Positions 19,394-28,062 are shown, counted from the stretch's first letter. The stretch: 36,501 nt of DNA from Clostridioides difficile CD160 (GCF_000449425.2 NZ_AVHW01000102.1:1-36501); one strand, 5' to 3'. A program made the numbers and translations. Notes: generated by a model not told the origin, from the sequence alone.

Positions 19394-20167
19394 TTAAAAA
19401 AACATAAAAATTAACAAATATATATAAATCAAATATAAAAGTTCTGAAAGTTCTATTCCACAACCTAATATATCTCCTGTTACTCCATCAATCTTTTTAT
19501 AAATATGTTTTTTGAATAATATTATAAATATAAAAACTACTATAGCTGAACCTAATATTTTAATCAACACTATATTAGGTAATAAGAATATAAATTTAGT
19601 AATAAGAATAACTATTAAAAATGTGTATATTATAGCTGTCATTAACATACTTGTAGTCAATTTGCCTATAAATAAATTTCCCATTCCTTTTTCTCTTGGT
19701 GTCACAGTTTTATATGTCAATAACATTACTCCTAATCTTGCAATCATTGGCATAAATATTATAATCCATAATGAGTTGTTACTTATTATATTGTATATGA
19801 ATCCAACCTTTAATAAAAGTACAAACATAATTGCTAAAAGTGAATTTGTGCCCAATCTTGAATCTTTCATTATTTCAAGCATTTTTTCTTTATCTCTATA
19901 ACTGTATATTGCATCAAATGTATCTCCTAATCCATCTATATGGAGACCTCCAGTAATTAAAACACCAGCTAAAGTTATTATTATAGAAGCTATAAATGGC
20001 TCAAATAATAGTATAGAAATCCATCCTACTAAGTAGGTTAATATGCCAATGACAAAACCTACAAGTGGAAAATATACTATTGATTTATAAAATTCATCAT
20101 CAAATCCTACATTTAATTTTATAGGTATCCTTGTTAAAAACTGTAGTATTAAAATAAATCTTTTCAT
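19394..20167 (-). CDS. cobS: adenosylcobinamide-GDP ribazoletransferase (cobalamin synthase)
   Basis: This 257-residue integral membrane enzyme joins adenosylcobinamide-GDP to alpha-ribazole phosphate. It opens ILQFLTRIPI, the usual CobS start. The GGLHIDGLGDTFDAI motif near 72-86 and KDSRLGTNS near 101-109 are the conserved Asp-rich family sites. Hydrophobic spans cover about 30-75, 108-150 and 170-215. It lies 9 bases after cobU and 20 before cobC. Confidence 0.95.
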   Translation of the reverse strand: MKRFILILQFLTRIPIKLNVGFDDEFYKSIVYFPLVGFVIGILTYLVGWISILLFEPFIASIIITLAGVLITGGLHIDGLGDTFDAIYSYRDKEKMLEIMKDSRLGTNSLLAIMFVLLLKVGFIYNIISNNSLWIIIFMPMIARLGVMLLTYKTVTPREKGMGNLFIGKLTTSMLMTAIIYTFLIVILITKFIFLLPNIVLIKILGSAIVVFIFIILFKKHIYKKIDGVTGDILGCGIELSELLYLIYIYLLIFMFF

Positions 20168-20176
20168 AGATACATA

Positions 20177-20737
20177 CTACTCCTTTATTTTCATGGGTAT
20201 TCCACTAACTACAAAATAAACTTCATTACTTTTTGATGCTATGTATTGATTTATACGACCTACAATATCGGCATATATCCTACTAAGTTTATTCCCAGGA
20301 ACAATTCCCATACCTAATTCATTTGTCACAAACACAAAGTATAGATTTGTTTTTTCTATTTCTTCAATAAGTTTTCTAACTTGTTCTTTTATGTACTCTT
20401 CCAATTTGTTTATTTCTTCTTGAGTAGACTCTTCTATATTTAGATTGTGTTTAAACATTAGATTATTTACTAATAATGTCACACAATCTAGTATAACAGT
20501 TTCATGTTCTTTGTATAGCTGTCTAATTATGGAATATATATCTTCATATATTTCATATGTATTCCAATTTCTAGGTCTATTCTCTTGATGTTTTTTTACT
20601 CTATCTTTCATTTCATCATCAAATGGAATAGAAGTTGCTATATAAGCTGTATTATTATTCCTGTTCAAACATAGTTTTTCTGCAAAGTTACTCTTTCCTG
20701 ACCTAGCTCCTCCTGTTACCAGAATAATTTCACTCAT
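20177..20737 (-). CDS. cobU: adenosylcobinamide kinase / adenosylcobinamide-phosphate guanylyltransferase
   Basis: A 186-residue bifunctional enzyme that phosphorylates adenosylcobinamide and then adds GMP. It has the P-loop GGARSGKS (9-16), the guanylylated histidine His50 in KKHQENRPRNWNT, and VTNELGMGIVPG later. The ATG at 20737 follows GGAGTG at a normal distance; a TTG one codon earlier would be too close. Kinase activity on cobinamide would also allow salvage. Confidence 0.95.
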   Translation of the reverse strand: MSEIILVTGGARSGKSNFAEKLCLNRNNNTAYIATSIPFDDEMKDRVKKHQENRPRNWNTYEIYEDIYSIIRQLYKEHETVILDCVTLLVNNLMFKHNLNIEESTQEEINKLEEYIKEQVRKLIEEIEKTNLYFVFVTNELGMGIVPGNKLSRIYADIVGRINQYIASKSNEVYFVVSGIPMKIKE

Positions 20738-20769
20738 CAAAACACTCCTATATATTAAATTTTTATGTC

Positions 20770-21816
20770 TTATCTTCCCATGTCAATTTCATCGAAAGTT
20801 GCCATATTCTTATAAGTATAATTTGAAGCTTCTATTATATTAAATGCTAAAGCAGCTCCACTTCCTTCACCTAACCTCATGTCCATATTTAGTAAAGGGT
20901 CTAATCTCAATATATCTAAGGCTCTTTTAGTCCCTGATTCTGCTGACGAGTGAGATGCTATCATATATTCTCTAGTTTTTGGATTTATCTTATATGCAAT
21001 CAATGCTGCTGCATAAGAAATAAATCCATCTATTACTACTGGAATTCTATTAGCACTACATCCTAATATAACACCTGCCATTGAACCTATTTCAAATCCT
21101 CCTACTTTAGATAAAATATCTACTCCATCAGTTGGATTTGGATTATTAATCTCAATAGCCTTTCTAATTACTTCAGCCTTATGTTTTAGTCTTTCTTTTC
21201 TAAGACCTGCACCTATACCAGTAACTTCTAATGGGTCACATCCTGAAATCACAGATATTATTGCTGTACTTGGAGTAGTGTTTGCTATACCCATCTCTCC
21301 AATACCAATAAGCTTATAATCTTTTTCTATACACTGTTCTGCTATTTCAATTCCTATCTCTAAGCATCTAATAGCCTCTTGTTTACTCATAGCTGGCCCT
21401 TTCGCCATATTTGATGTTCCTTTTCTAATCTTATAATCCAATACTCCATCTAGTTTTTCATCACAGTTTATTCCTACATCTACAGCTACAACATCTGCCC
21501 CTACAAATTTACTTATTACTCCAACTCCACACAGACCTTTTGAGAAATTTGGAAATTGTAGTTTTGTTATGTTTTGAGGGTCAGGTGCTACTCCTTCTTC
21601 ATATACACCATGGTCTCCAGCAAAAGCTATTATAACTTTTTTACTTGTATCAAAATTTTCATTGCCAAATATTCCTGATAATTGCATACAAATATCTTCT
21701 ATTTTCCCTAAGCTTCCAGTTGGATGTATAAGCCTGTCCAATCTCTGCTTTGTTTTTTCAATAGAAGAATTATCTAAAGAATATATATTTTTTGATATAC
21801 TTTCTAATAAACTCAT
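20770..21816 (-). CDS. cobT: nicotinate-nucleotide--dimethylbenzimidazole phosphoribosyltransferase
   Basis: It activates the lower-ligand base to an alpha-ribotide. At 348 residues it is of normal length, and the catalytic Glu317 lies in RLGEGSGAAL at the same number I recall for Salmonella CobT. GDHGVYEEGVAPDPQ and GIGEMGIANTTPS are other family segments. Strong GGGAGGA ribosome site before ATG. It is the first gene of cobT-cobU-cobS-cobC. No lower-ligand synthesis gene (bluB or bza type) is nearby, so the base may be taken up or be a purine. Confidence 0.95.
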   Translation of the reverse strand: MSLLESISKNIYSLDNSSIEKTKQRLDRLIHPTGSLGKIEDICMQLSGIFGNENFDTSKKVIIAFAGDHGVYEEGVAPDPQNITKLQFPNFSKGLCGVGVISKFVGADVVAVDVGINCDEKLDGVLDYKIRKGTSNMAKGPAMSKQEAIRCLEIGIEIAEQCIEKDYKLIGIGEMGIANTTPSTAIISVISGCDPLEVTGIGAGLRKERLKHKAEVIRKAIEINNPNPTDGVDILSKVGGFEIGSMAGVILGCSANRIPVVIDGFISYAAALIAYKINPKTREYMIASHSSAESGTKRALDILRLDPLLNMDMRLGEGSGAALAFNIIEASNYTYKNMATFDEIDMGR

Positions 21817-21866
21817 TTTCTATCCTCCCAACATTTTTTTATTTTTTAAATTATCTTTTTAGATAA

Positions 21867-21895
21867 AAAATACTCTTATTTTCTAAAAATTTCAA
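21867..21895 (-). promoter_or_regulatory. candidate promoter for cobT-cobU-cobS-cobC
   Basis: Minus strand: -35 TTGAAA (21890-21895), -10 TATTTT (21867-21872), spacer 17. The start would be about 45 bases before the cobT ATG. A short TTATCT/AGATAA hairpin sits in the leader. No cobalamin riboswitch is visible between 21817 and 22035. A/T-rich sequence makes chance matches likely, so confidence is moderate. Confidence 0.5.
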
Positions 21896-22035
21896 CTTTT
21901 TATTTTTATTTTTACATATATACAAAAATTATTCTACATTTTATCTGTATTTCCTTTATTTTACATTATGAATTTGCATACAATCCGATGGTTTTTGTAA
22001 AAATATATTTAAAAGAACTTTAAGGAGATGATATT

Positions 22036-22227
22036 GTGGATGATTTTTCTAAATTAAAAAATTTATATGAAGATGGATATAGATGTATTTATCATGACTG
22101 TGTAGATAATAATTATACTATCTACCTTAAGAATTTTTATACGGAAGGTTCAGAAACTATAAAGTTGAGTAGCGAATCAGATTTCTCACAATTCAAAGAT
22201 TATATAGATGGACTTAGAATGTCTTAA
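22036..22227 (+). CDS. hypothetical protein of 63 residues
   Basis: A GTG-start ORF with AAGGAGAT at 22022-22029. The protein is acidic, soluble-looking and rich in Tyr, Asp and Ser, with two cysteines (Cys18 in GYRCIYHDC and Cys22). It has no membrane segment and no recognised domain. It is followed 17 bases later by a 13-base-pair hairpin terminator. It is alone on its strand, divergent from cobT. I do not recognise its function; similar small proteins seem to occur in clostridia, from memory only. Confidence 0.7.
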   Translation: MDDFSKLKNLYEDGYRCIYHDCVDNNYTIYLKNFYTEGSETIKLSSESDFSQFKDYIDGLRMS

Positions 22228-22244
22228 TCACTATGAAACCCATT

Positions 22245-22274
22245 AAAATAGGGAGTTTAACAACTCCCTATTTT
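22245..22274. terminator. bidirectional hairpin terminator
   Basis: A perfect 13-base-pair stem (22245-22257 with 22262-22274) has a 4-base loop; the left arm reads AAAATAGGGAGTT. It ends the 63-residue plus-strand gene and also lies at the 3' end of the small minus-strand ORF, whose stop codon (22268-22270) is inside the stem. A T-rich stretch follows on the plus side (22284-22292). Confidence 0.85.
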
Positions 22275-22387
22275 GAAGTCACAATTTTTTTTATAAGCTT
22301 TAAAAGTTCGTCTCGGTTTACTTCTCTTTCATTTTTTCTGTCCTTATACTCTTGAAAGTTAACAACTTTTGTATTTGGTTTCTCCAT
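22268..22387 (-). CDS. small ORF, 39 residues, unknown function
   Basis: This ORF starts MEKPNTKVVNFQEYKDRKNE and ends in a basic KLIKKIVTSK tail. A GGAAGTGAG site lies just upstream of the ATG at 22387. A second in-frame ATG at 22402 would give 44 residues but has no ribosome site. It is highly charged with an amphipathic C-terminal half and no hydrophobic segment. Its stop codon is inside the shared hairpin, as expected for a real small gene. It lies between the convergent 63-residue gene and the divergent epimerase. No function can be given. Confidence 0.55.
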   Translation of the reverse strand: MEKPNTKVVNFQEYKDRKNEREVNRDELLKLIKKIVTSK

Positions 22388-22559
22388 AAACTCACTTCCC
22401 ATTTAACATTATTAACTTATCTTAATATATTTTATTCTATACAATTTATCTATTTCCTTCTATTTATAATACAAAATTTCTTAAATAATCCCAAATTTTC
22501 AAAACAAAATTTTCAAAATATACTAAAATCTACCTTTCAAATATAATATCAAATAAAAT

Positions 22560-22588
22560 TTAATAATCCTTATACTTTATAGTATAAT
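22560..22588 (+). promoter_or_regulatory. candidate promoter for the aldose epimerase gene
   Basis: A perfect -10 TATAAT at 22583-22588 has a poor -35 (TTAATA) 17 bases upstream. The start would be about 25 bases before the ATG, with AAGGAG at 22608-22613. The remaining 22388-22559 sequence is A/T-rich and I see no other feature in it. Confidence 0.45.
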
Positions 22589-22620
22589 ATACTCATAAAA
22601 TATAATAAAGGAGATTTTAA

Positions 22621-23493
22621 ATGAATATCTTACAAAATGAAAAGTTAATTATAGAATCAAACAGTTCTGGTGCTGAACTCACTAAAATATTTTCTAAAGA
22701 ATATAACAAAGACATTCTTTGGAATGGCAATAAGAAATATTGGGGTAGACAATCACCTATATTATTTCCTATAGTAGGTAAACTTTTTGATAATGAAACT
22801 ATAATAGAAGAAAATCTATACAGCATGACTCAGCATGGATTTGCTAGAGATATGGAATTTGAAATTGTAGACAAAGGAGATACATTCATATCTTATAAGT
22901 TAATAGACAATGAATCTACCTTAAAAAAGTATCCATACTCTTTTCAACTAATTATAAATTATACATTAAACAATGACAGTATAAATATAGAGTGGATTGT
23001 AAAAAATACTGACTCTAAAGATATATTCTTTTCTATAGGTGGACATCCTGCATTTAATATTCCTTTTTTTGAACAAAATGCTTTTTCTAAATATCATCTT
23101 GAATTTAAAAGAAGAAATGATGTGGAAAAAATCAATTTAAATGGTTCTTTTACTGATGATATAACATTTATTGGTGATTTAAAAAACTTACAGTTAAATC
23201 CGGAACTGTTCAAGAATGATGCCTTGATATACACCAATATAGATGAAGTATCTATATGTAATAATGATGGTAGCAAATATATAACTCTATCTATGTTAGA
23301 TTTCCCTCTAGTTGGTATTTGGACTCCTTATTATAGTGAGTCTAATTCTACTGCTCCATTTTTATGTATAGAACCTTGGTATGGTCTTGCTGATAGTATG
23401 TATTCCAATAAAATTTATAAAGACAAGAAATTCATTAATAAACTTAGTAAGGGAAAAGTTTTTACTGCTTCTTACAGTATAAATATACATTAA
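22621..23493 (+). CDS. aldose 1-epimerase family protein (LacX-like)
   Basis: A 290-residue galactose-mutarotase-fold protein that probably interconverts the alpha and beta forms of a hexose or hexose phosphate. His72 in QHGFARD and His142 in GGHPAFNIP are the usual substrate histidines; Glu251 in CIEPWYGLAD is the expected catalytic base. It has no signal peptide. The LacX branch, often linked to tagatose-6-phosphate pathways, is suggested by length and the HGFARD motif. It stands alone on the plus strand, opposite to and converging with the C-S lyase/PTS operon. Its substrate is unknown. Confidence 0.88.
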   Translation: MNILQNEKLIIESNSSGAELTKIFSKEYNKDILWNGNKKYWGRQSPILFPIVGKLFDNETIIEENLYSMTQHGFARDMEFEIVDKGDTFISYKLIDNESTLKKYPYSFQLIINYTLNNDSINIEWIVKNTDSKDIFFSIGGHPAFNIPFFEQNAFSKYHLEFKRRNDVEKINLNGSFTDDITFIGDLKNLQLNPELFKNDALIYTNIDEVSICNNDGSKYITLSMLDFPLVGIWTPYYSESNSTAPFLCIEPWYGLADSMYSNKIYKDKKFINKLSKGKVFTASYSINIH

Positions 23494-23591
23494 ATAAGAG
23501 TCAGTTACATGTGTTACCAAAGTTATAAAATATGTTAATATAAGTTAATATAATAATATGAAGTGGTATTATTTAATATTCCTTAATCAAA

Positions 23592-23626
23592 AAATATTAC
23601 TGGAATACAAAATTCCAGTAATATTT
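23592..23626. terminator. convergent hairpin terminator between epimerase and C-S lyase genes
   Basis: A perfect 15-base-pair inverted repeat (23592-23606 with 23612-23626) has a 5-base loop. On the minus strand it is followed by TTTTGATT, so it fits best as the terminator of the minus-strand PTS/peptidase operon. It may also stop plus-strand transcripts. Confidence 0.8.
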
Positions 23627-23681
23627 GATAACTAAATAATATGTTTTTACATAAGCCTATAAATATCTTATTTTTTATGGC

Positions 23682-24869
23682 TTAACAATACATACTTATA
23701 TACGTTTTTTTAATTCTATTTAGGGCTTCATTTAATGTTTCTTTCGGACACCCTATATTAAGACGGATAAACCCCTCTCCATCTTTTACAAAGTAACTTC
23801 CAACTACCATAGTTAAATTTGCATGTCTAAAAAACTCTTTCGATTCTTCTTCATTTCTAAATACTTCTCTCACATCTATCCAAGCTAGAAAAGAAGAGTC
23901 TGATTTCATAACCTTAGCTTTTGGTATATATGTCTCAAAGAACTCATAGACTATTTGAAAATTATTTTCTACATAATTGGTCATTTCATCTAACCATTTT
24001 TCACTTTCATTATATGCCGCAACAATTGCTGGTATTGCAAATACATTTGGAGAAGTTATTGAGTTACTTTTTAGTCTTTCTAACAAAATTTCTCTAACTT
24101 TTAAATCTCTTATTAGTACATAAGATGTTTTTAATCCTCCTAAGTTGAATCCTTTATTAGGAGATACACAGATTATGCTATTTTTATAAATGTCTGGATG
24201 AGAATTCCATAAAGACACAAATCTATGACCTTTAAATACTACATCCCTATGAATTTCATCACTTACCAAAAGTACATTATACTTTAAGCATAACTCTGAC
24301 ACCTTATACAGTTCTTCCTTTGTCCATATACGACCTGATGGATTTTGTGGACTACAGAATATAAATAATTTTATATTTTCGTATTTCATTCGCTTTTCTA
24401 TATCTTCTAAATCTAAATAATATCTATTATTATCTAATTTTAATGAACTACAGCATAACTTTCTATTATTATTTACTACAGATTCTGCAAAAGGGTCATA
24501 GGCAGGTGTATTTATCAATACACCATCTCCTTCTTTAGTGTATGCTTGGACTATATAATGAAGAGTTGAAACAGTACCAAAAGTTAACTTTATCCATTCT
24601 TTCTCTACATATATATCAAATCGTCTTTTGTTCCAATTTATAACAGCATCATAGAAGTCATCTCCTATAAAAGTATAACTATAATCTCCTACTGAGGCTC
24701 TTTTTAAAATAGCTTCTTTTATGGCAGGAGCACATTCAAAATCAATATCAGCTAAATCCATAGGAATTGCATCTTCATTTAAGTCAAACTTTTCTTTAAT
24801 TACATGGTTGCTCCATTTCCTACAATTCCCCTCTTTACGATTTAATACTTTGTCAAAATTATATTTCAT
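23682..24869 (-). CDS. PLP-dependent C-S lyase / aminotransferase, MalY/PatB type
   Basis: This 395-residue fold-type I PLP enzyme opens YNFDKVLNRKEGNCRKWS, close to the MalY/PatB start. The PLP lysine is Lys239 in SPNKGFNLGGL, and Asp204 with His207 lies in VSDEIHRD. SPQNPSGRIW is the usual Asn-Pro motif. MalY/PatB enzymes cleave cystathionine and other cysteine-S conjugates to a thiol, pyruvate and ammonia. Here it is the last gene of a PTS/peptidase operon, 4 bases after the M24 peptidase, so its natural substrate may be an imported conjugate rather than cystathionine. Aminotransferase activity cannot be excluded. Confidence 0.85.
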   Translation of the reverse strand: MKYNFDKVLNRKEGNCRKWSNHVIKEKFDLNEDAIPMDLADIDFECAPAIKEAILKRASVGDYSYTFIGDDFYDAVINWNKRRFDIYVEKEWIKLTFGTVSTLHYIVQAYTKEGDGVLINTPAYDPFAESVVNNNRKLCCSSLKLDNNRYYLDLEDIEKRMKYENIKLFIFCSPQNPSGRIWTKEELYKVSELCLKYNVLLVSDEIHRDVVFKGHRFVSLWNSHPDIYKNSIICVSPNKGFNLGGLKTSYVLIRDLKVREILLERLKSNSITSPNVFAIPAIVAAYNESEKWLDEMTNYVENNFQIVYEFFETYIPKAKVMKSDSSFLAWIDVREVFRNEEESKEFFRHANLTMVVGSYFVKDGEGFIRLNIGCPKETLNEALNRIKKTYISMYC

Positions 24870-24873
24870 AATT

Positions 24874-25944
24874 TTATTCTCCTAATATCATAAAATCTTT
24901 AGATGTCTTATTGAGTGGGACACCTTTTCCATCTATTATAGCAATGTCATCTTCTATCCTAACTCCCCCTATATTTGGAATGTAGATTCCTGGCTCACAA
25001 GACATTACCATTCCCTCTGTTAATATATCATCACTATTTGGATTTAGGGTAGGAACCTCTCCATCTCCAAGACCTATACCATGACCCAGACCATGATTAA
25101 AATACTCACCAAATCCATGTTTATCTATAATTTCTCTAGCTACTTTGTCAACATCACTGGCCTTAACGCCTTCTTTTATTGACTCTATTGCAGATAATTG
25201 TGCTTCTAATACCACATCATATATCTCTTGAATAATTTCAGGAGGTTTACCTATAGATATTGTACGAGTCATATCCGATTGATACCCTTGATAAACAACA
25301 CCAAAATCTATTGTTATAGCCTCATTCGTTCTCAGTTTTTTGTTTGTAGGTCTTCCATGTGGCATTGCTCCTCTTTCTCCTGATACCACTATTGTTTCAA
25401 AAGACATTCCACTTGCACCTTTTTTCAATGCATGATACTGAATTAGAGCTGATACTTCTAGTTCGGTTATACCTTTTTTAATCTCAGAAATAACCTCACT
25501 AAATACTTCATCTGTAATCTCACATGCCTTTTTAATAAGTTCAATTTCTACTTTAGATTTTATAGCCCTTAATTTCCATAATTCATTGGTTATTAAACTG
25601 ATTTCAAAACCTGCATTTTTTAGCAAAATATACTCTTGTATACTCATAGCCTGATTTTCTATTGCTAGCTTTCCTATATTCAATTCTCTTAATAATTCGA
25701 TTATATTTGGTATATAAGAACCTTGAGATACAACTCTTTTTATGAAACCACTCGTTTTTTTATCTGCTTCATCAGTATATCTACCATCTAGAATTTGGTA
25801 CTTTTTATCTTTAGTAACAAGTACATACACACCGCTACCTGATAATGCTCCTATATATTTTTTAGTATTTTTGGACTTAATCAAAAGAGCGTCAACACCT
25901 CTTTTATAGATTAAATCTACTAGTCTCTCTATTGTATTATTCAT
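24874..25944 (-). CDS. M24B metallopeptidase, Xaa-Pro aminopeptidase/dipeptidase type
   Basis: A 356-residue cytoplasmic pita-bread peptidase. An N-terminal creatinase-like domain occupies about 1-125. The five metal ligands are intact: Asp213 (TIDFG), Asp224 (SDMTRT), His288 (LGHGIG), Glu317 (SCEPGIY) and Glu331 (VRIEDD). The family removes residues next to proline. It lies 9 bases after EIIC and 4 before the C-S lyase, so it is co-transcribed with the PTS. This supports a peptide moiety on the imported substrate, though a role in general peptide turnover is possible. Confidence 0.92.
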   Translation of the reverse strand: MNNTIERLVDLIYKRGVDALLIKSKNTKKYIGALSGSGVYVLVTKDKKYQILDGRYTDEADKKTSGFIKRVVSQGSYIPNIIELLRELNIGKLAIENQAMSIQEYILLKNAGFEISLITNELWKLRAIKSKVEIELIKKACEITDEVFSEVISEIKKGITELEVSALIQYHALKKGASGMSFETIVVSGERGAMPHGRPTNKKLRTNEAITIDFGVVYQGYQSDMTRTISIGKPPEIIQEIYDVVLEAQLSAIESIKEGVKASDVDKVAREIIDKHGFGEYFNHGLGHGIGLGDGEVPTLNPNSDDILTEGMVMSCEPGIYIPNIGGVRIEDDIAIIDGKGVPLNKTSKDFMILGE

Positions 25945-25953
25945 AACAAAATA

Positions 25954-27276
25954 TTAGAAATCCAGACCTAAATCATCTAATAGGTCTTCTTCTTCTTTAG
26001 AGAATATGTTCTTTGTTTCTTCTTTTTGTTTTTTATTATTTTGTTGACGTTCCATTATTTTAAAGAATGGCCAATATAACAAGATTGCTAATACTAATTG
26101 TAATGCATTTGCTAATATAGAATGCCAATCTCCATTAGTTAAAAAACCTTCTAAGAACACTCCTACATATGGAGGGTCAAATACTGGTTTTGCTAACCAT
26201 CCCCAGTGCATAAAAAACATTGGTAATGTACCTATTATAGCTCCACCAAATACATGTGGTATAAACATTATTGGATTTAATATTATAGGTGCACCAAATA
26301 ATATTGGTTCATTTATTCCAAATAATGCAGGGAATAATGATACACGTCCAATTTTTTTATAAGATGAATTTTTTGACAACATACATGCGATTACACAACC
26401 TATACTAATTCCACAACCTGTAAATCCAAAGAATGCACTTGAAGCTCCTGCTGTAAAGAAATGAGGTATTGTTTCACCAGCTTGCATAGCTGCTATATTT
26501 TCAGCTATAAATGTAATCATTATAGGTCTAGTTATAGGGCTAAATACTGATGAATGTATTCCAAAAAAGAATATGGTGCATATTGCAAAATTAAGAGCAA
26601 GAACTGACCATGGATTATCCATACTTCCTACTAATGGAGATAAAAATTGAGTAAGTATCTGTGGAGGTAATTCTCCAAACACTTTTAATGAAATAAAACG
26701 AGCAACTATAAAAGTACCACAAACTATTATAGTAGTTGGTATTAACTCAAAAGACCTAGATACAAAATCAGGTACATTTTCTGGCATTTTTATTGTAATA
26801 TTCTTCTTACTACAGAAATTATATAACTCTACAGAACCAAGCCCTGCTATCATCCCCGTAAATAGCCCTTTAGCTCCTAAGTTTCCTATTTCCAATGCAC
26901 CATCTGGCGTAAATGATGCTACTAGGAATAGAAAAGAAAAAGTTGATAATGCAACACAACCTGGTATATATAACTTATAATAATTACCTAGATTAAAAGC
27001 AATACACATACAAGCATATAATCCTATCAAACCTATCGAAAGACTTACTGGCAAGTCCAGTATTGCTGCATTATTCAATATGAATTTGCTTATTGAGTTA
27101 TTTTCTCCAAGCATGTTTGGAAGTGCTGGAAGTATTGCAAATATACTTCCTAATATTGTGAATGGTGTCATAGCTACCATACCAGCCTTTATAGAACCAA
27201 GATGACGCTGATTGTCAACCTTGTGAGCTAAAGGCATAAATACTCTATTCATAAACGCTTCAAATTTTGAAAACAT
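25954..27276 (-). CDS. PTS sugar transporter EIIC, lactose/cellobiose family
   Basis: A 440-residue membrane permease of the lactose/cellobiose PTS. About ten hydrophobic segments run from residue 35 to 415. The family signature FGINEPILFGAPIILNP lies near 312-328. The N-terminal amphipathic region and the charged C-terminal tail (KEEEDLLDDLGLDF) are cytoplasmic. EIIB and EIIA are separate genes just upstream. Substrate cannot be read from sequence; chitobiose/cellobiose-like or another conjugate is possible. No second EIIC exists in the window. Confidence 0.94.
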   Translation of the reverse strand: MFSKFEAFMNRVFMPLAHKVDNQRHLGSIKAGMVAMTPFTILGSIFAILPALPNMLGENNSISKFILNNAAILDLPVSLSIGLIGLYACMCIAFNLGNYYKLYIPGCVALSTFSFLFLVASFTPDGALEIGNLGAKGLFTGMIAGLGSVELYNFCSKKNITIKMPENVPDFVSRSFELIPTTIIVCGTFIVARFISLKVFGELPPQILTQFLSPLVGSMDNPWSVLALNFAICTIFFFGIHSSVFSPITRPIMITFIAENIAAMQAGETIPHFFTAGASSAFFGFTGCGISIGCVIACMLSKNSSYKKIGRVSLFPALFGINEPILFGAPIILNPIMFIPHVFGGAIIGTLPMFFMHWGWLAKPVFDPPYVGVFLEGFLTNGDWHSILANALQLVLAILLYWPFFKIMERQQNNKKQKEETKNIFSKEEEDLLDDLGLDF

Positions 27277-27307
27277 ATTTAATCCCCCTTTTCCCTCAAT
27301 ATTCTTA

Positions 27308-27643
27308 TTATCCTTGAGCTAATTGATGTTTCTTATAAGTTATTAATGCTAACTTCATAACTGTAGCTCCATCCATTTTTCCATAAACATCTTTATCTAT
27401 TACTGCAAAAGGTTTATTTTTAGGCTCTAATATTCCTTTTAAAAAATCTATTTTGTGAGCTATTTGAGGACCTATAAGTACTATATCCCAATCATCAACT
27501 TCACTTTCTATTGAATCTGCTGGTATAGCTGTAAATTCAAAATCTTTTTCATTAAGTTTAGTACTTTCTTTTACTACCTTCTTCATATTTTGCATTAGCA
27601 TATTAGTAGAAAATCCACCTGCACAACATAATAATATTTTCAT
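27308..27643 (-). CDS. PTS EIIB, lactose/cellobiose family
   Basis: A 111-residue phosphocarrier domain. It opens MKILLCCAGGFSTNMLMQ; the phosphorylated cysteine is expected to be Cys7, next to AGG, by comparison with E. coli ChbB. A preceding Cys6 is unusual but not unknown. It has an AGGAGG ribosome site, lies 99 bases after EIIA and 31 before EIIC. It would pass phosphate from EIIA to the imported sugar. Confidence 0.94.
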   Translation of the reverse strand: MKILLCCAGGFSTNMLMQNMKKVVKESTKLNEKDFEFTAIPADSIESEVDDWDIVLIGPQIAHKIDFLKGILEPKNKPFAVIDKDVYGKMDGATVMKLALITYKKHQLAQG

Positions 27644-27742
27644 AATAATTCCTCCTAAAATTTGTATTTTTTATTATCTCTTTAAAGTATTTAAAACTTT
27701 CTAAAAGAAAATTTATGTAAATAATTTATTTATACACTTCAA

Positions 27743-28048
27743 CTACTTATCAAAACAATCTATCAAAGCCTCTATCAAATCTTTCGCTAGTTGAGAAGTC
27801 ATGTAGTGGTCTTGGGCATGTACCATTAAAAGACTCATTGCTGGACTTTCAACATCTTCATTTAAATCTTGAGTTATTAATTCTGTCTGTATTCTGTGAG
27901 CTTCAATATCTATTTTACGAGCCTCCTCTATTAACAATTTTGCTCCTTTAAAATCTTTTGCCTTAACTTTTTTTAAAGCTTCGAAAGCTTTTGATTTACT
28001 TTCTCCTGCAGTTGATATAAGCTCCATTATTTGCACTTCTGTTGACAT
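27743..28048 (-). CDS. PTS EIIA, lactose/cellobiose family
   Basis: A 101-residue all-helical EIIA. The active histidine is expected to be His77 in LMVHAQDHYMTSQ, matching the LacF/ChbA motif; His81 follows. It takes phosphate from HPr and passes it to EIIB. It lies 14 bases after the M42 peptidase gene. That a peptidase precedes the PTS components in the same transcript is the unusual part. Confidence 0.95.
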   Translation of the reverse strand: MSTEVQIMELISTAGESKSKAFEALKKVKAKDFKGAKLLIEEARKIDIEAHRIQTELITQDLNEDVESPAMSLLMVHAQDHYMTSQLAKDLIEALIDCFDK

Positions 28049-28062
28049 TTTCTTTTTCTCCT

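Noticed and set aside
19374..19463. 30-residue N-terminal extension of cobC
   Set aside because: It would overlap cobS by 70 bases, adds an aromatic-rich non-family sequence and has no ribosome site; the ATG at 19373 fits the family start.
19512..19901. 129-residue Ile/Asn-rich frame on the plus strand
   Set aside because: It is the antisense of the membrane protein CobS; the hydrophobic look follows from that.
21817..22035. Search for a second cobalamin riboswitch before cobT
   Set aside because: No B12-box sequence (AGCCAGG...CCTGCC) or other aptamer core is visible on either strand.
22352..22546. 64-residue frame on the plus strand, Phe/Leu/Asn-rich
   Set aside because: It overlaps the better supported small minus-strand ORF, has no ribosome site and reads as A/T-rich non-coding sequence.
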